Under the pieces are notes generated by a model, which saw only the letters and a list, made by a program, of their open reading frames with translations, had not been told where the DNA came from and ran no database searches. 64,000 nt of DNA from a virus: positions 35,970 through 99,969 of IMG/VR virus record IMGVR_UViG_3300009160_000029; one strand, written 5' to 3'. The position numbers were made by a program, and so were the translations under genes. Shown piece after piece: positions 33,144 through 41,593 of the stretch (within the stretch, counting starts at the first letter, position 1; the number at the start of each line of letters is the position of its first letter).

Positions 33144-33544
33144 GAATATGGAGTGTTTTACTCCTTTTAACAGTATTAACATCTTGCATTCCTGCAGCAA
33201 TACTTACAGTTAAGAAGTTATTACCATCAGCATATGATGATAATGAAATGTTAATGATTTCAAATCTAAGATATGATGTACGACAAGTACAATGCACTGG
33301 TGACAAATCACACGAAACCATAGTAAAAATATGGGAAGGGAAAGAAAAACTGTATTACTATTCATCAGCAAAAGAAAATGAAGATGTTTTAAAAATGGTA
33401 AGACCATTTTCTGAAAGTATGAGAGGTCTTTATGACTCTTCAAAATCAGGTTCAATGAAAGAACTTTACTGTATTGAAAAAGTAATTAATTTAACAAAAC
33501 AAGTGGATATTATAGCAAATGCACTTGCAGCGAGGAACAAATAA
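33122..33544 (+). CDS. putative lipoprotein, 140 aa
   Basis: Starts inside the nrdA end; the ATG at 33148 is out of frame, so 33122 is kept. Signal peptide RIWSVLLLLTVLTSC with Cys22 as probable lipidation site. Mature domain has two further cysteines (VQCTGD, LYCIEK). Its stop overlaps the next ATG. Insertion between the two reductase genes is common in phages; function unknown. Confidence 0.65.
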   Translation: MFSLRGLRIWSVLLLLTVLTSCIPAAILTVKKLLPSAYDDNEMLMISNLRYDVRQVQCTGDKSHETIVKIWEGKEKLYYYSSAKENEDVLKMVRPFSESMRGLYDSSKSGSMKELYCIEKVINLTKQVDIIANALAARNK

Positions 33545-33795
33545 TGACTATAAATGAAGCAATACAAGAAATGCAAGCATTAACACAATCTGATAATGCA
33601 TGGTTAAGAGAAAAAGCAACTAAAGTAATAAGATATAATCATCAACATGACTCAGGACAACTATCAACAGCTGAATATACAGATCTATTAAATGATTTGG
33701 CTCGTATTGAAGAAATACAAGAAGAAGCTGATACAATGAAATACAAAGCAGCAATTGAAAAAATAATTACGACTACATTTTCATTACTTAGTTAA
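33544..33795 (+). CDS. hypothetical helical protein, 83 aa
   Basis: TAATG overlap with the lipoprotein gene. All-helical, acidic (AIQEMQALTQSDNAWLREKATKVIRYNHQHDSGQLSTAEYTDLLNDLARI). Small proteins of this type are frequent in marine phages, but I know no function. Confidence 0.65.
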   Translation: MTINEAIQEMQALTQSDNAWLREKATKVIRYNHQHDSGQLSTAEYTDLLNDLARIEEIQEEADTMKYKAAIEKIITTTFSLLS

Positions 33796-33799
33796 TATT

Positions 33800-34498
33800 A
33801 TGTTCATATTTAAAAATATAGATAATTGGATTACTGACGAAGAACGTTTAAATATAAAAAATAAAGTTGAAGATTTAAAATCTGATTGGAAACATATAAA
33901 AGATTTTCCTTTAGCAAAGTCTGCTAAACTTTTAGCAGCACAAGATCCTGAACTTTATAAGTCAGCTGAAAATCAATATTTTTTAGGTGATGCTACATAT
34001 GTATTAGAAAATCTAGATCAAAGAAATAAATTTTTATCAGAAAACTTAAATGTTTCATTCTTTGATTTGTATGGAAAAATAATTAGTACAATTAAAGATA
34101 TAACAGGATTGCCTACTTCTTACTTGTCTGAATATCCACGTCCTGGATTTCATATATTTCGAGGTAAGCAAACACCACATCCTTTTGAATATCATATAGA
34201 TACTACAATATGCAGATATGATACTAATTATAAACCAGAACAATGTTATTCTTTTTTATCTTTAATTGAATCACCAAGCAGTGATCCTGCTGGTTTAGAG
34301 TATAAAGATACAAATGATTTTGATGCTTTAAGAGATTATCCTGAAAAAGTAAAGCTATATAACTTAAATACTTTTTATTATTGGAAAGGTGATCATTTTC
34401 ATAGGATGAAAAAGTTTGGTATGAATGACGGAGAAAGTAGAATTACTTTACAAGGTCATTATGTACTTAAAGATAATAGAGCATATATTTACTGGTAA
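33800..34498 (+). CDS. 2OG/Fe(II) dioxygenase-like protein (family C, copy 1)
   Basis: 232 aa. HxD is FEYHIDTT (H132, D134), preceded by RPGFHIFRGKQTPHPF. The distal His lies in KGDHFHRM (H199/H201) and the Arg in SRITLQGH (R214). It forms a tandem paralogous pair with 34503, sharing GFHIFxGKQTxxPFxxHxDTT and RITLQGH. Substrate unknown; the site between nrdA and nrdB suggests only co-expression. Confidence 0.65.
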   Translation: MFIFKNIDNWITDEERLNIKNKVEDLKSDWKHIKDFPLAKSAKLLAAQDPELYKSAENQYFLGDATYVLENLDQRNKFLSENLNVSFFDLYGKIISTIKDITGLPTSYLSEYPRPGFHIFRGKQTPHPFEYHIDTTICRYDTNYKPEQCYSFLSLIESPSSDPAGLEYKDTNDFDALRDYPEKVKLYNLNTFYYWKGDHFHRMKKFGMNDGESRITLQGHYVLKDNRAYIYW

Positions 34499-34502
34499 GA
34501 TT

Positions 34503-35189
34503 ATGAAACGTTTTTCTTTTGCTGAAATACAAAATTTCTTTTCAGAGGGCGAGCGAAACCAAATAGCAAGAAAGGTTTTAGAATTAAAATCACATTGGAA
34601 AAAATTACACGACTATAATGTGTATAAAAATAGTCTTGATATGAAATCTGATTATTCTAAAAACCAATATTTACTTGGTGATAGTATATATCCACTTACT
34701 CCCAAAGATACAAGTGAGATAAATAAAGAAGTTCAAGGAATACTTTTAAAAGAATTTAAAGACCTAATATATAAAAAACTAATTGATAATGTTGGTAAGT
34801 GGTTTGAAGTATTTAATTATAAAGAAACTGAATTTTATCCAAATTTACCAATTCCTGGATTTCATATATTTGACGGAAAACAAACTGCTCAGCCATTTGG
34901 ATGGCATACTGATACGACACTTTGTTTATGGGAAGATAATATAGATCCTAAAAGACTGTTTTCTTTTTTATCTCCTATTATAATGCCAGAAAGAGGAGCA
35001 CACTTAGAGTGGTTAATGCCATCAGGAAAAGAAACTATGATACCATATGAGTATGGTACACTTCATATATGGAATGGTTTAGAACAGCATAGAATAGGTC
35101 GCCACTCATTAGCTAATTTTGAAAAACGAATTACATTACAAGGACATATTTACATTAATCCAAACGGAAAAGTACAACTATTTTTTTAA
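34503..35189 (+). CDS. 2OG/Fe(II) dioxygenase-like protein (family C, copy 2)
   Basis: ATG 34503 (MKRFSFAEIQ) is used because the upstream open frame lies inside the preceding gene; 228 aa. HxD FGWHTDTT (H135, D137), distal HIWNGLEQHRIGRH (H196) and KRITLQGH (R209). The same pattern as the preceding gene indicates a tandem duplication with strong divergence elsewhere. Substrate unknown. Confidence 0.65.
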   Translation: MKRFSFAEIQNFFSEGERNQIARKVLELKSHWKKLHDYNVYKNSLDMKSDYSKNQYLLGDSIYPLTPKDTSEINKEVQGILLKEFKDLIYKKLIDNVGKWFEVFNYKETEFYPNLPIPGFHIFDGKQTAQPFGWHTDTTLCLWEDNIDPKRLFSFLSPIIMPERGAHLEWLMPSGKETMIPYEYGTLHIWNGLEQHRIGRHSLANFEKRITLQGHIYINPNGKVQLFF

Positions 35190-35207
35190 CTTAACACACA
35201 GAGGAAC

Positions 35208-36209
35208 ATGAACGTGCCAAAAACGACAGAAACTCTATCTTTAACAAAAGAAAGAAATTATTTTAAACCATTCAATTATCCATGGGCATATGATGCATGG
35301 CTTAAACACGAACAATCACATTGGTTGCATACAGAAGTACCAATGTTAGAAGACGTGAAAGATTGGAAAAGTAAATTAACACCATCTCAAAAGAGTTTTC
35401 TTACAAATATTTTTAGATTCTTTACACAAGGGGATATTGATGTAGCAGGTGGTTATGTGATGAATTATCTTCCATATTTTCCACAACCTGAAGTAAGAAT
35501 GATGATGTGTGGATTCGCAGCACGTGAAGCATTACACATAGCAGCATATTCTCATTTAATTGAAACATTGGGTTTGCCAGAAGCAACTTATAATGAATTT
35601 AATAATTATAAAGAAATGGCAGCAAAGCATAATTACTTTGTTGACTTAGCATCTAAAACTACAAGCAAAGCAAGTATTGCTACAAGTATAGCAGCATTCT
35701 CAGCATTTACAGAGGGTATGCAATTGTTTTCATCTTTTATTATGTTGTTAAATTTTCCAAGACATGGTTTGATGAAAGGTATGGGACAAATTGTCACTTG
35801 GTCGATAGTAGATGAAACACAACATTGTGAGAGTATGATAAGATTATTCCGTACATATATAGAAGAAAATAATGAGATATGGAATGATTCTCTTAAAAAG
35901 AAAATATATGATATCGCTGAAAAGATGGTAGAGTTAGAAGATAACTTTATTGATCTTGCTTTCTCAATGGGCGATATGCAAAATTTAAAAAAAGAAGAGG
36001 TGAAAGAATATATTCGTTATATTTGTGATCGTAGACTCATATCAATGGGATTACGAGGTATTAATAAAAGAAAAACAAACCCACTTCCTTGGGTAGAGGA
36101 CATGATAAATGCTCCAATACATGGAAACTTTTTTGAAAATCGTATTACTGATTATGCAAAAGGATCTCTAAAAGGTAATTGGGGTGATGTTTGGGGTGCA
36201 AAAAAATAA
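35208..36209 (+). CDS. nrdB: ribonucleoside-diphosphate reductase beta subunit
   Basis: Supplies the tyrosyl or metal radical to NrdA. GAGGAAC precedes ATG 35208. Metal-ligand helices are recognisable: FFTQGDIDVAG, FAAREALHIAAYSHL (E..H), FTEGMQLFSSF and IVDETQHCESM (E..H). 333 aa is compact for the family (T4 NrdB is 388). Separated from nrdA by four accessory genes. Confidence 0.94.
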   Translation: MNVPKTTETLSLTKERNYFKPFNYPWAYDAWLKHEQSHWLHTEVPMLEDVKDWKSKLTPSQKSFLTNIFRFFTQGDIDVAGGYVMNYLPYFPQPEVRMMMCGFAAREALHIAAYSHLIETLGLPEATYNEFNNYKEMAAKHNYFVDLASKTTSKASIATSIAAFSAFTEGMQLFSSFIMLLNFPRHGLMKGMGQIVTWSIVDETQHCESMIRLFRTYIEENNEIWNDSLKKKIYDIAEKMVELEDNFIDLAFSMGDMQNLKKEEVKEYIRYICDRRLISMGLRGINKRKTNPLPWVEDMINAPIHGNFFENRITDYAKGSLKGNWGDVWGAKK

Positions 36210-36385
36210 TGAAAATACAAACAGTTAAATTTCATTGTATGTCTTGTGAAACAGAGGGTAAAATTTCATTTACTACTCAAGATGATACATTGTCTAAAGC
36301 AGATGTTGCTTATTGTCCAATGTGCGCACATGATATAGCTGAAAATAACGATAATGAGTTTGAAGAACAAGAACAAGATGAATAA
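36209..36385 (+). CDS. small zinc-ribbon protein, 58 aa
   Basis: ATG 36209 overlaps the nrdB stop (TAATG). Two CxxC pairs (CMSCETEG and CPMCAHD) form a zinc ribbon; the tail is acidic (NDNEFEEQEQDE). Similar small zinc proteins occur in phages near nrd genes. Function unknown. Confidence 0.65.
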   Translation: MKIQTVKFHCMSCETEGKISFTTQDDTLSKADVAYCPMCAHDIAENNDNEFEEQEQDE

Positions 36386-36393
36386 ATATAAGT

Positions 36394-36816
36394 ATGACAC
36401 AATGGTTATACGAAAACAAAGAGTTCAATGATCCTTCAAAATATTTCGGATTTATATATTCTATTACAAACCTTTTAAATAATAAAGTTTATATAGGACG
36501 AAAATATTTCACTTCTGCTAAAACGAAACAGCCACTCAAAGGAAGAGTTAATAAAAGACGTTCGAGAGTAGAAAATGATTGGAAAGACTATTGGGGATCT
36601 TCATCTACGTTTTTAAAAGAAATAGAAGAAACAGGAAAACAAAATTTTAAAAGAGAAATACTTCGACTTTGTAAAACAAGAGGAGAAGTTAATTATTGGG
36701 AAGTGAAGTATATGTTTGAATTTGATGTATTAAATGCAAAACTTCCTAATGGTGAGAACAAATATTATAATGAAAATATAATGATGAAATTTACAAGAAA
36801 GAACATAGGTAAATGA
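36394..36816 (+). CDS. GIY-YIG endonuclease-like protein, 140 aa
   Basis: GFIYSITN...KVYIGRKYF is the GIY-YIG signature (here FIY and YIG) with the catalytic Arg (GRK). DYWGSSS and EVNYWEVKYMFEFDVL supply further conserved residues. There is no C-terminal DNA-binding domain. Free-standing proteins of this type are common in marine T4-like phages and may be homing enzymes or DNA-repair nucleases. AATAAATA (36380-36387) lies just upstream. Confidence 0.7.
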   Translation: MTQWLYENKEFNDPSKYFGFIYSITNLLNNKVYIGRKYFTSAKTKQPLKGRVNKRRSRVENDWKDYWGSSSTFLKEIEETGKQNFKREILRLCKTRGEVNYWEVKYMFEFDVLNAKLPNGENKYYNENIMMKFTRKNIGK

Positions 36817-37922
36817 AAACCTTACTATTAATTAACGCATTATTTCTATCAACCATCGCAGCATTTTATGCGATTACTGGATTGATAGCTATATTTGCAA
36901 CAGCTGTAATACCAATAGCAATTATGGGTACAGCTTTAGAAACAGCAAAGCTTGTTATAGCATCTTGGTTATATAGAAGATGGAACGATATAACAAAAGT
37001 AATGAGATATTATTTTAGTGTATCATTAGTTGTACTTATGCTCTTAACGAGTATGGGTATTTTTGGCTTTTTAAGTAAAGCACATTTAGATCAAGCAGTA
37101 CCAAGTGGTGAAGTATCTTCTAAAGTTTATATATTAGATGATAAAATTAAATATCAAAGAGAATTAATCTCAAGAAACCAAAAAACTATTAAACAATTAG
37201 ATGATTTAGTTGAACAAAGTATCGGTCGTACAAATGATGAAAAAGGTATTAATGCAGCAACTGAACTAAGACGTAAGCAAGAGGGTCAAAGAAATAAATT
37301 AGTTGCTGAAATAGAAAAAGCACAGAATACAATCAATAGTTTAAATAATGAAAGAGCTCCAATCGCAGGACAACTAAGAAAGGTCGAAGCAGAAGTTGGT
37401 CCGATTAAATATATTGCTGCTTTAATATATGGCGATAAAATAGATGAAAATATACTTGAGAAAGCTGTAAGATTTGTAATTATTATTATTGTATTGGTAT
37501 TTGACCCATTAGCAGTTATGATGTTAATTGCTTGGAACAGAGAAATAGTATTTACAAGTGGAGTAAAACCACAAGATCCAACTCCAACAACACCATTAAC
37601 AATATTACCAACTATTAAACCATTAACAGAAGTAAAAGAAATAGTTAAAGATATAAAAACTGAGATAAAATCTAAATTAAAAGAAACTTTAAATAAAGTA
37701 AAAGAAAAAATAACTGATGGTAATTCATATTTGGAACGTAAGCGAAAAGAAAGAGCAAACGATTTATCAAATATAAATACAAATAAGACACCTACTGCGT
37801 TTTATGAAATTGATAACGTAGACGTGTATGAAAGAAAGTCAGATATAAAAGAAACAATAACAAGACCATTACACGGAAGACCAGAAGAACCTAAAAATTC
37901 TGTGATTCCTAAGAAAGAATAA
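36813..37922 (+). CDS. large membrane protein with coiled coil, 369 aa
   Basis: ATGA overlap with the preceding gene. Three N-terminal hydrophobic helices (LLLINALFLSTIAAFYAITGLIAIFATAVIPIAIM; FSVSLVVLMLLTSMGIFGF), a coiled coil (KIKYQRELISRNQKTIKQLDDLVE), another helix (FVIIIIVLVFDPLAVMMLIAW), then a charged tail. Related proteins are conserved in marine T4-like phages without known function. May precede the holin for a reason, but I cannot show it. Confidence 0.65.
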   Translation: MKTLLLINALFLSTIAAFYAITGLIAIFATAVIPIAIMGTALETAKLVIASWLYRRWNDITKVMRYYFSVSLVVLMLLTSMGIFGFLSKAHLDQAVPSGEVSSKVYILDDKIKYQRELISRNQKTIKQLDDLVEQSIGRTNDEKGINAATELRRKQEGQRNKLVAEIEKAQNTINSLNNERAPIAGQLRKVEAEVGPIKYIAALIYGDKIDENILEKAVRFVIIIIVLVFDPLAVMMLIAWNREIVFTSGVKPQDPTPTTPLTILPTIKPLTEVKEIVKDIKTEIKSKLKETLNKVKEKITDGNSYLERKRKERANDLSNINTNKTPTAFYEIDNVDVYERKSDIKETITRPLHGRPEEPKNSVIPKKE

Positions 37923-37924
37923 TT

Positions 37925-38245
37925 ATGAATAATGAAGAAATTAAATCTTTATGGCGACCAGCAATTGCTTGGTTGTATATTGCTATTTGTTTTGTTGACT
38001 TTATGGTATTTCCAATTTTATGGAATATAGCACAAATATCATTTTTAAAAACAATAGTAATTACTGCATGGACACCATTAACATTACAAGGTGGTGGATT
38101 ATTTCATATTTCGATGGGAGCAATATTAGGTGTGACTGCTTATGGAAGAACACAAGAAAAACTTAATGGTTCTTCGATCACAACAACAGTAATGCAACCA
38201 CCAGCAGCAAAACCACCTACACCAAATTTCCCAGTTCGTGATTAA
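37925..38245 (+). CDS. holin (3TM, GTA-type-like)
   Basis: 106 aa. WRPAIAWLYIAICFVDFMVFPILW then WTPLTLQGGGLFHISMGAILGVTAYGRTQEK match a holin family seen in phages and GTAs of alphaproteobacteria (WRPxxxWxY...F...P...PLTLxGGGLFHxxMGA). Multiple membrane segments and a Pro-rich cytoplasmic tail. Would trigger lysis timing and release the endolysin at 57822. Confidence 0.8.
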   Translation: MNNEEIKSLWRPAIAWLYIAICFVDFMVFPILWNIAQISFLKTIVITAWTPLTLQGGGLFHISMGAILGVTAYGRTQEKLNGSSITTTVMQPPAAKPPTPNFPVRD

Positions 38246-38286
38246 TATGACTGAAAAAAACTAAACAAACAACTTAAAGATAAATT

Positions 38287-38439
38287 ATGGCAAAACGTGC
38301 AGCAAATTATGGAACAAATACTAAGAGAGAATCAAAACCAAAACGCACAAGTATTGGAAATGGCTTTTTTAGTAAATCAATGATGAATAAGCATAAACGA
38401 AGATCGCATAAAGCTTATCGTGGTCAAGGAAGACCTTAA
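38287..38439 (+). CDS. small basic conserved phage protein, 50 aa
   Basis: Strongly basic (KRTSIGNGFFSKSMMNKHKRRSHKAYRGQGRP). The pattern KRTSIG...MNKxKRRSxKxYRGQGR resembles short basic proteins I know from marine T4-like phages. Probably nucleic-acid binding. The region 38246-38286 holds no other gene. Confidence 0.55.
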   Translation: MAKRAANYGTNTKRESKPKRTSIGNGFFSKSMMNKHKRRSHKAYRGQGRP

Positions 38440-38455
38440 AAAAGTATTTTTTATT

Positions 38456-39016
38456 ATGAATAATGTTATGAAATATGTGATTACAGGTCATAGATCTGGT
38501 ATAGGTAAATCTATATTTGATTATTATGTAAAACAACCTAATGTATATTGTGTTGGTTATGATTTATCACATCATTTAGATTTAAACGATTCAAAAGTAC
38601 ATTCAGATTTTATAGATAGTTGTAAAGATGCTTCAGTCATAGTATTGAATGCACATACTGGACAACAACATGTTTCTTTAGAAGTTCTTTATAATCTTTA
38701 TAAACAAGAATTAAAACATATAATCATAATGGGTTCAATGGTGAGTAAAATATGGAAGACTCTACAAGAAGTTCCTCAAGGATTTGAAAGCTATTGGTCG
38801 CAAAAGAAATTACTTGATAAAACAATAGAAGAATTATATAATCCAAACATACCTCTTAAAATTAGTATCATTCGTCCAGCTTGGGTTGATACTCAACTCG
38901 CAAAAGAATATTCAGGAAAAAAATTAACAATAGATTCAGTTTTAAATGTAATAAGATTTATAATTGAGAATAAAGACACACACATAACAAATATGGAATT
39001 ACAATGTACGAATTAA
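38456..39016 (+). CDS. short-chain dehydrogenase/reductase-like protein
   Basis: 186 aa. Nucleotide-binding TGHRSGIG (TGxxxGIG), NAHTG in place of NAG, IIIMGSMVS for the catalytic Ser region, and YWSQKK fitting YxxxK. So an SDR fold with a short C-terminus (typical length ~250). Overlaps the aminotransferase gene by 13 bp, so the pair probably acts in one pathway: oxidation of an alcohol to a keto group for transamination is a natural sequence (inference). Confidence 0.7.
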   Translation: MNNVMKYVITGHRSGIGKSIFDYYVKQPNVYCVGYDLSHHLDLNDSKVHSDFIDSCKDASVIVLNAHTGQQHVSLEVLYNLYKQELKHIIIMGSMVSKIWKTLQEVPQGFESYWSQKKLLDKTIEELYNPNIPLKISIIRPAWVDTQLAKEYSGKKLTIDSVLNVIRFIIENKDTHITNMELQCTN

Positions 39017-40227
39017 GAAACAGTGCTGATGGTGAACTTCCTAAAATAGTCACAAACACTCATCGTTATTGGGTTGAAATGAATGATGGTAAAAAATACT
39101 TAGATATTCAATCTGGTAATAGTGCTTTCACACTTGGTTATGGTAATACTGAAATAGTAAAAGCAATGGCTGATAAAATTACTTCAGTTGGTTTTATAAG
39201 AGGAAATACTGGTGAGAGTGATACAGATACTCAAGAGATGGTTCATTTTGTTTTATCTGAATCAAGAATGTCAGTTATGTCTTGGGCTATTTCTGGAACC
39301 TCAGCAGTAGAGTGTGCTATTATGATGAATGATAGTTATTGGAAACAAGTAAATCCTAAAAAACATTTAATTGTATCTTGCACTCCAGGATATCATGGCA
39401 CAAGTTATCTTACAAGAGCAATGGCTAGTCCATATACAGCTGATTTTCCATCTGATAGATTAAGATGTATTAGAGCACCTAAGTGGAACACAATAGAAGA
39501 ACGTGCATTGGAAGAAGAAAGAGCATTAGCAGAATTAGAAAAAAGATTTACTAAATTTGATGACTCTTCAAACGTTGGTGCTTTTATAATGGAAACATGT
39601 CCTTGGATGGATGGAATACTTCCTTACAGTAAAAGATGGTGGGATGGTGTTAGACATCTTTGCACACAATATAATATAAATTTTATCACAGATGATGTGG
39701 CAGTTTGTTGGGGTAAATCATTATCTTATTTTGGTTATTCAACAGCAGGGTACAATGTTCAACCAGATATTATCGCTTGTGGTAAATCATTATCAGCAGG
39801 ATATGCACCAATTGGATTTGCAGCAGGTAATTCTCGTATTGGTGAAATTCTTTCAACACAAGAATGGGGATGGGGTCATACTTGGCAACCTTACATGGCT
39901 GGTATTGGTGCAATGAAAAAAGTAAAACAAATTATTCAAGATAATGGTCTATTTCATACAGCAAAAAGAACAGTTATACGTTTAGATGAAATTGCAAAAG
40001 ATTTATTTAATCAAGGATATATAAAAAGTTATAGGCAACAAGGATTGTTTTTAGAATTAGATTGTAAGAATCCAACTGTTGGAGTAATGGGTAAGCTTGT
40101 TCGTTCAGGAATGCTTTCAACTACTCAACAAAACAATTCAGTAAGAATTATAGCAAATTTAATTGCTGATGATGAGTATTTTAATGAATTAAAGACTAGA
40201 TTAAAGGATTTTTTTAGTAAAAGCTAA
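39004..40227 (+). CDS. class-III (PLP) aminotransferase, copy 1
   Basis: 407 aa. Aspartate of FITDDVAVCWG contacts the PLP ring nitrogen, Lys in IIACGKSLSAGYAPIG forms the Schiff base, and WGHTWQPYMAG follows, as in glutamate-1-semialdehyde and omega-amino-acid aminotransferases. A paralogue lies at 59329 with the same order of motifs (YELR/K...QSGNxxFTLGY...FxRGNxGES). Substrate unknown; the SDR immediately upstream suggests a keto intermediate. Confidence 0.85.
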   Translation: MYELRNSADGELPKIVTNTHRYWVEMNDGKKYLDIQSGNSAFTLGYGNTEIVKAMADKITSVGFIRGNTGESDTDTQEMVHFVLSESRMSVMSWAISGTSAVECAIMMNDSYWKQVNPKKHLIVSCTPGYHGTSYLTRAMASPYTADFPSDRLRCIRAPKWNTIEERALEEERALAELEKRFTKFDDSSNVGAFIMETCPWMDGILPYSKRWWDGVRHLCTQYNINFITDDVAVCWGKSLSYFGYSTAGYNVQPDIIACGKSLSAGYAPIGFAAGNSRIGEILSTQEWGWGHTWQPYMAGIGAMKKVKQIIQDNGLFHTAKRTVIRLDEIAKDLFNQGYIKSYRQQGLFLELDCKNPTVGVMGKLVRSGMLSTTQQNNSVRIIANLIADDEYFNELKTRLKDFFSKS

Positions 40228-40230
40228 CCA

Positions 40231-40259
40231 TTTACATACAAGTATTTTTAGAGTATAAT
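40231..40259 (+). promoter_or_regulatory. sigma70-like promoter
   Basis: TTTACA (40231-40236), 17-bp spacer, TATAAT (40254-40259). The expected start site (about 40266) coincides with an ATG, predicting a leaderless mRNA for the next gene. Confidence 0.8.
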
Positions 40260-40265
40260 ATGTCT

Positions 40266-40739
40266 ATGATTATAGTATCAAATCATATTAATATGTCACA
40301 TACTGATCCATTTAAAATTGATATGATTGAAAACGATTTAGAAGCTAACAGAACATCAAAGAACATTGTTCCTTTGTTTGGAAGCATATTTGATATTGAG
40401 AAAAAAGGTACCAAATATTCGCTTGTGAATAAAAACTGGAACAATCGTATCCATGGTAAAGTAATTAGTTATGATCGATCCTCTCCTAATTCTATCTTTT
40501 TTGAAATTCAAACAAAATACGTTCCACCAATTTCTTTTTTTGATTATCTAGTTGAATCAAAAAGATATTCAATTGAAGCAACTTATGGTACTGAAAAAAC
40601 AAACTATGAAGATTTTAATGAGTTTGGTTTTGTTGGTGCTTATGATAATGGCGATGATGAGTGTTGGGAAACTACACCACATAATTTAAAAGATGATTTA
40701 ATACCACCACATTTATTGGCTTTATATAATATAGTATGA
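40266..40739 (+). CDS. Api92/DUF1281-like ferredoxin-fold protein, 157 aa
   Basis: I chose ATG 40266 because ATG 40260 would lie upstream of the predicted transcript start. NKNWNNRIHGKV...FFEIQTKYVPPISFFDYLVESKRYSIEATYG...FVGAYDNG resembles the ferredoxin-like domain of Api92-type phage proteins (NWxxK...F.TxxxPP...F.G...G). Function of that family is unknown. Overlaps the next gene by ATGA. Confidence 0.6.
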   Translation: MIIVSNHINMSHTDPFKIDMIENDLEANRTSKNIVPLFGSIFDIEKKGTKYSLVNKNWNNRIHGKVISYDRSSPNSIFFEIQTKYVPPISFFDYLVESKRYSIEATYGTEKTNYEDFNEFGFVGAYDNGDDECWETTPHNLKDDLIPPHLLALYNIV

Positions 40740-41593
40740 GAAAATCTGTAATAGTTAAATCTGCAATCGGTCGAGTATATCATGTCGAAGAAAATGATAC
40801 TTTCTATGGTTCAAGATTAAAGAGCAGTGGATATCAAATAAACAATTTAAGATATTTTAGATCATTAACACCAAACGCAAGAACAATTATTGATGTAGGT
40901 GGTCATTTAGGAACTAATACTATTGAATATGCCACGTGGGCTAAGAATGTAAAAACGTTTGAACCAACATCATATTTAAGAAAATGGTTATTAGAAAATA
41001 TTGAGTTGAATAAAAATGCTAAAACTAATGGCAAAGGTTGGTTTAAATTAGCTGATAAATCTTATGCTCCTATTTTAATGACTGGTGATATAGAAGTATT
41101 TCCATATGCTTTAAGTGATAGTGAGGGAGAACAAATTTTAAATACACTTACTTGTGCTTCTGGACATAATCATATAGAATTAGATTTTAATGGAAAAAAA
41201 TTAACAAAAAAAGGTTGGGTTAAAAAATCTGAAAGCAAATCTACAAGAACTATTAAAGAAAAGATATTAACAAGAACATTAGATAGTTTTAAATTTACAA
41301 AAGTAGATGGAATTAAAATAGACGTAGAAGGATTAGAATTTCAAGTTATAAAGGGTGCTATTAATACAATTAAAAAGTATCGTCCAGTGATTCAAACTGA
41401 AATTCAAATAGGAATGTGTAGACGTGCTGGTTATGAAGCTAATGAATTATGCGAATACTTAGCAAATATGGATTATGTACAGACACTTTCTGATGGAACA
41501 GTTATAAACCCATCAAATGTTTTTAGTGAAGTCAAAGCTAAAATAGATAGATTTTGGATACCAAAAGAAAAATTAAAAAATGATATTAATTGA
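40736..41593 (+). CDS. FkbM-family methyltransferase
   Basis: 285 aa. SAM-binding motif TIIDVGGHLGTNTIEYA (DxGxxxGxxT) and the FkbM signature VDGIKIDVEGLEFQVIKGAINTIKKYRPVIQTEI. FkbM enzymes O-methylate sugars, macrolides or glycans. Together with the SDR and aminotransferase just upstream, it could belong to a small-molecule or glycan decorating pathway. It could also methylate host surface glycan; both are inference. Confidence 0.82.
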   Translation: MRKSVIVKSAIGRVYHVEENDTFYGSRLKSSGYQINNLRYFRSLTPNARTIIDVGGHLGTNTIEYATWAKNVKTFEPTSYLRKWLLENIELNKNAKTNGKGWFKLADKSYAPILMTGDIEVFPYALSDSEGEQILNTLTCASGHNHIELDFNGKKLTKKGWVKKSESKSTRTIKEKILTRTLDSFKFTKVDGIKIDVEGLEFQVIKGAINTIKKYRPVIQTEIQIGMCRRAGYEANELCEYLANMDYVQTLSDGTVINPSNVFSEVKAKIDRFWIPKEKLKNDIN

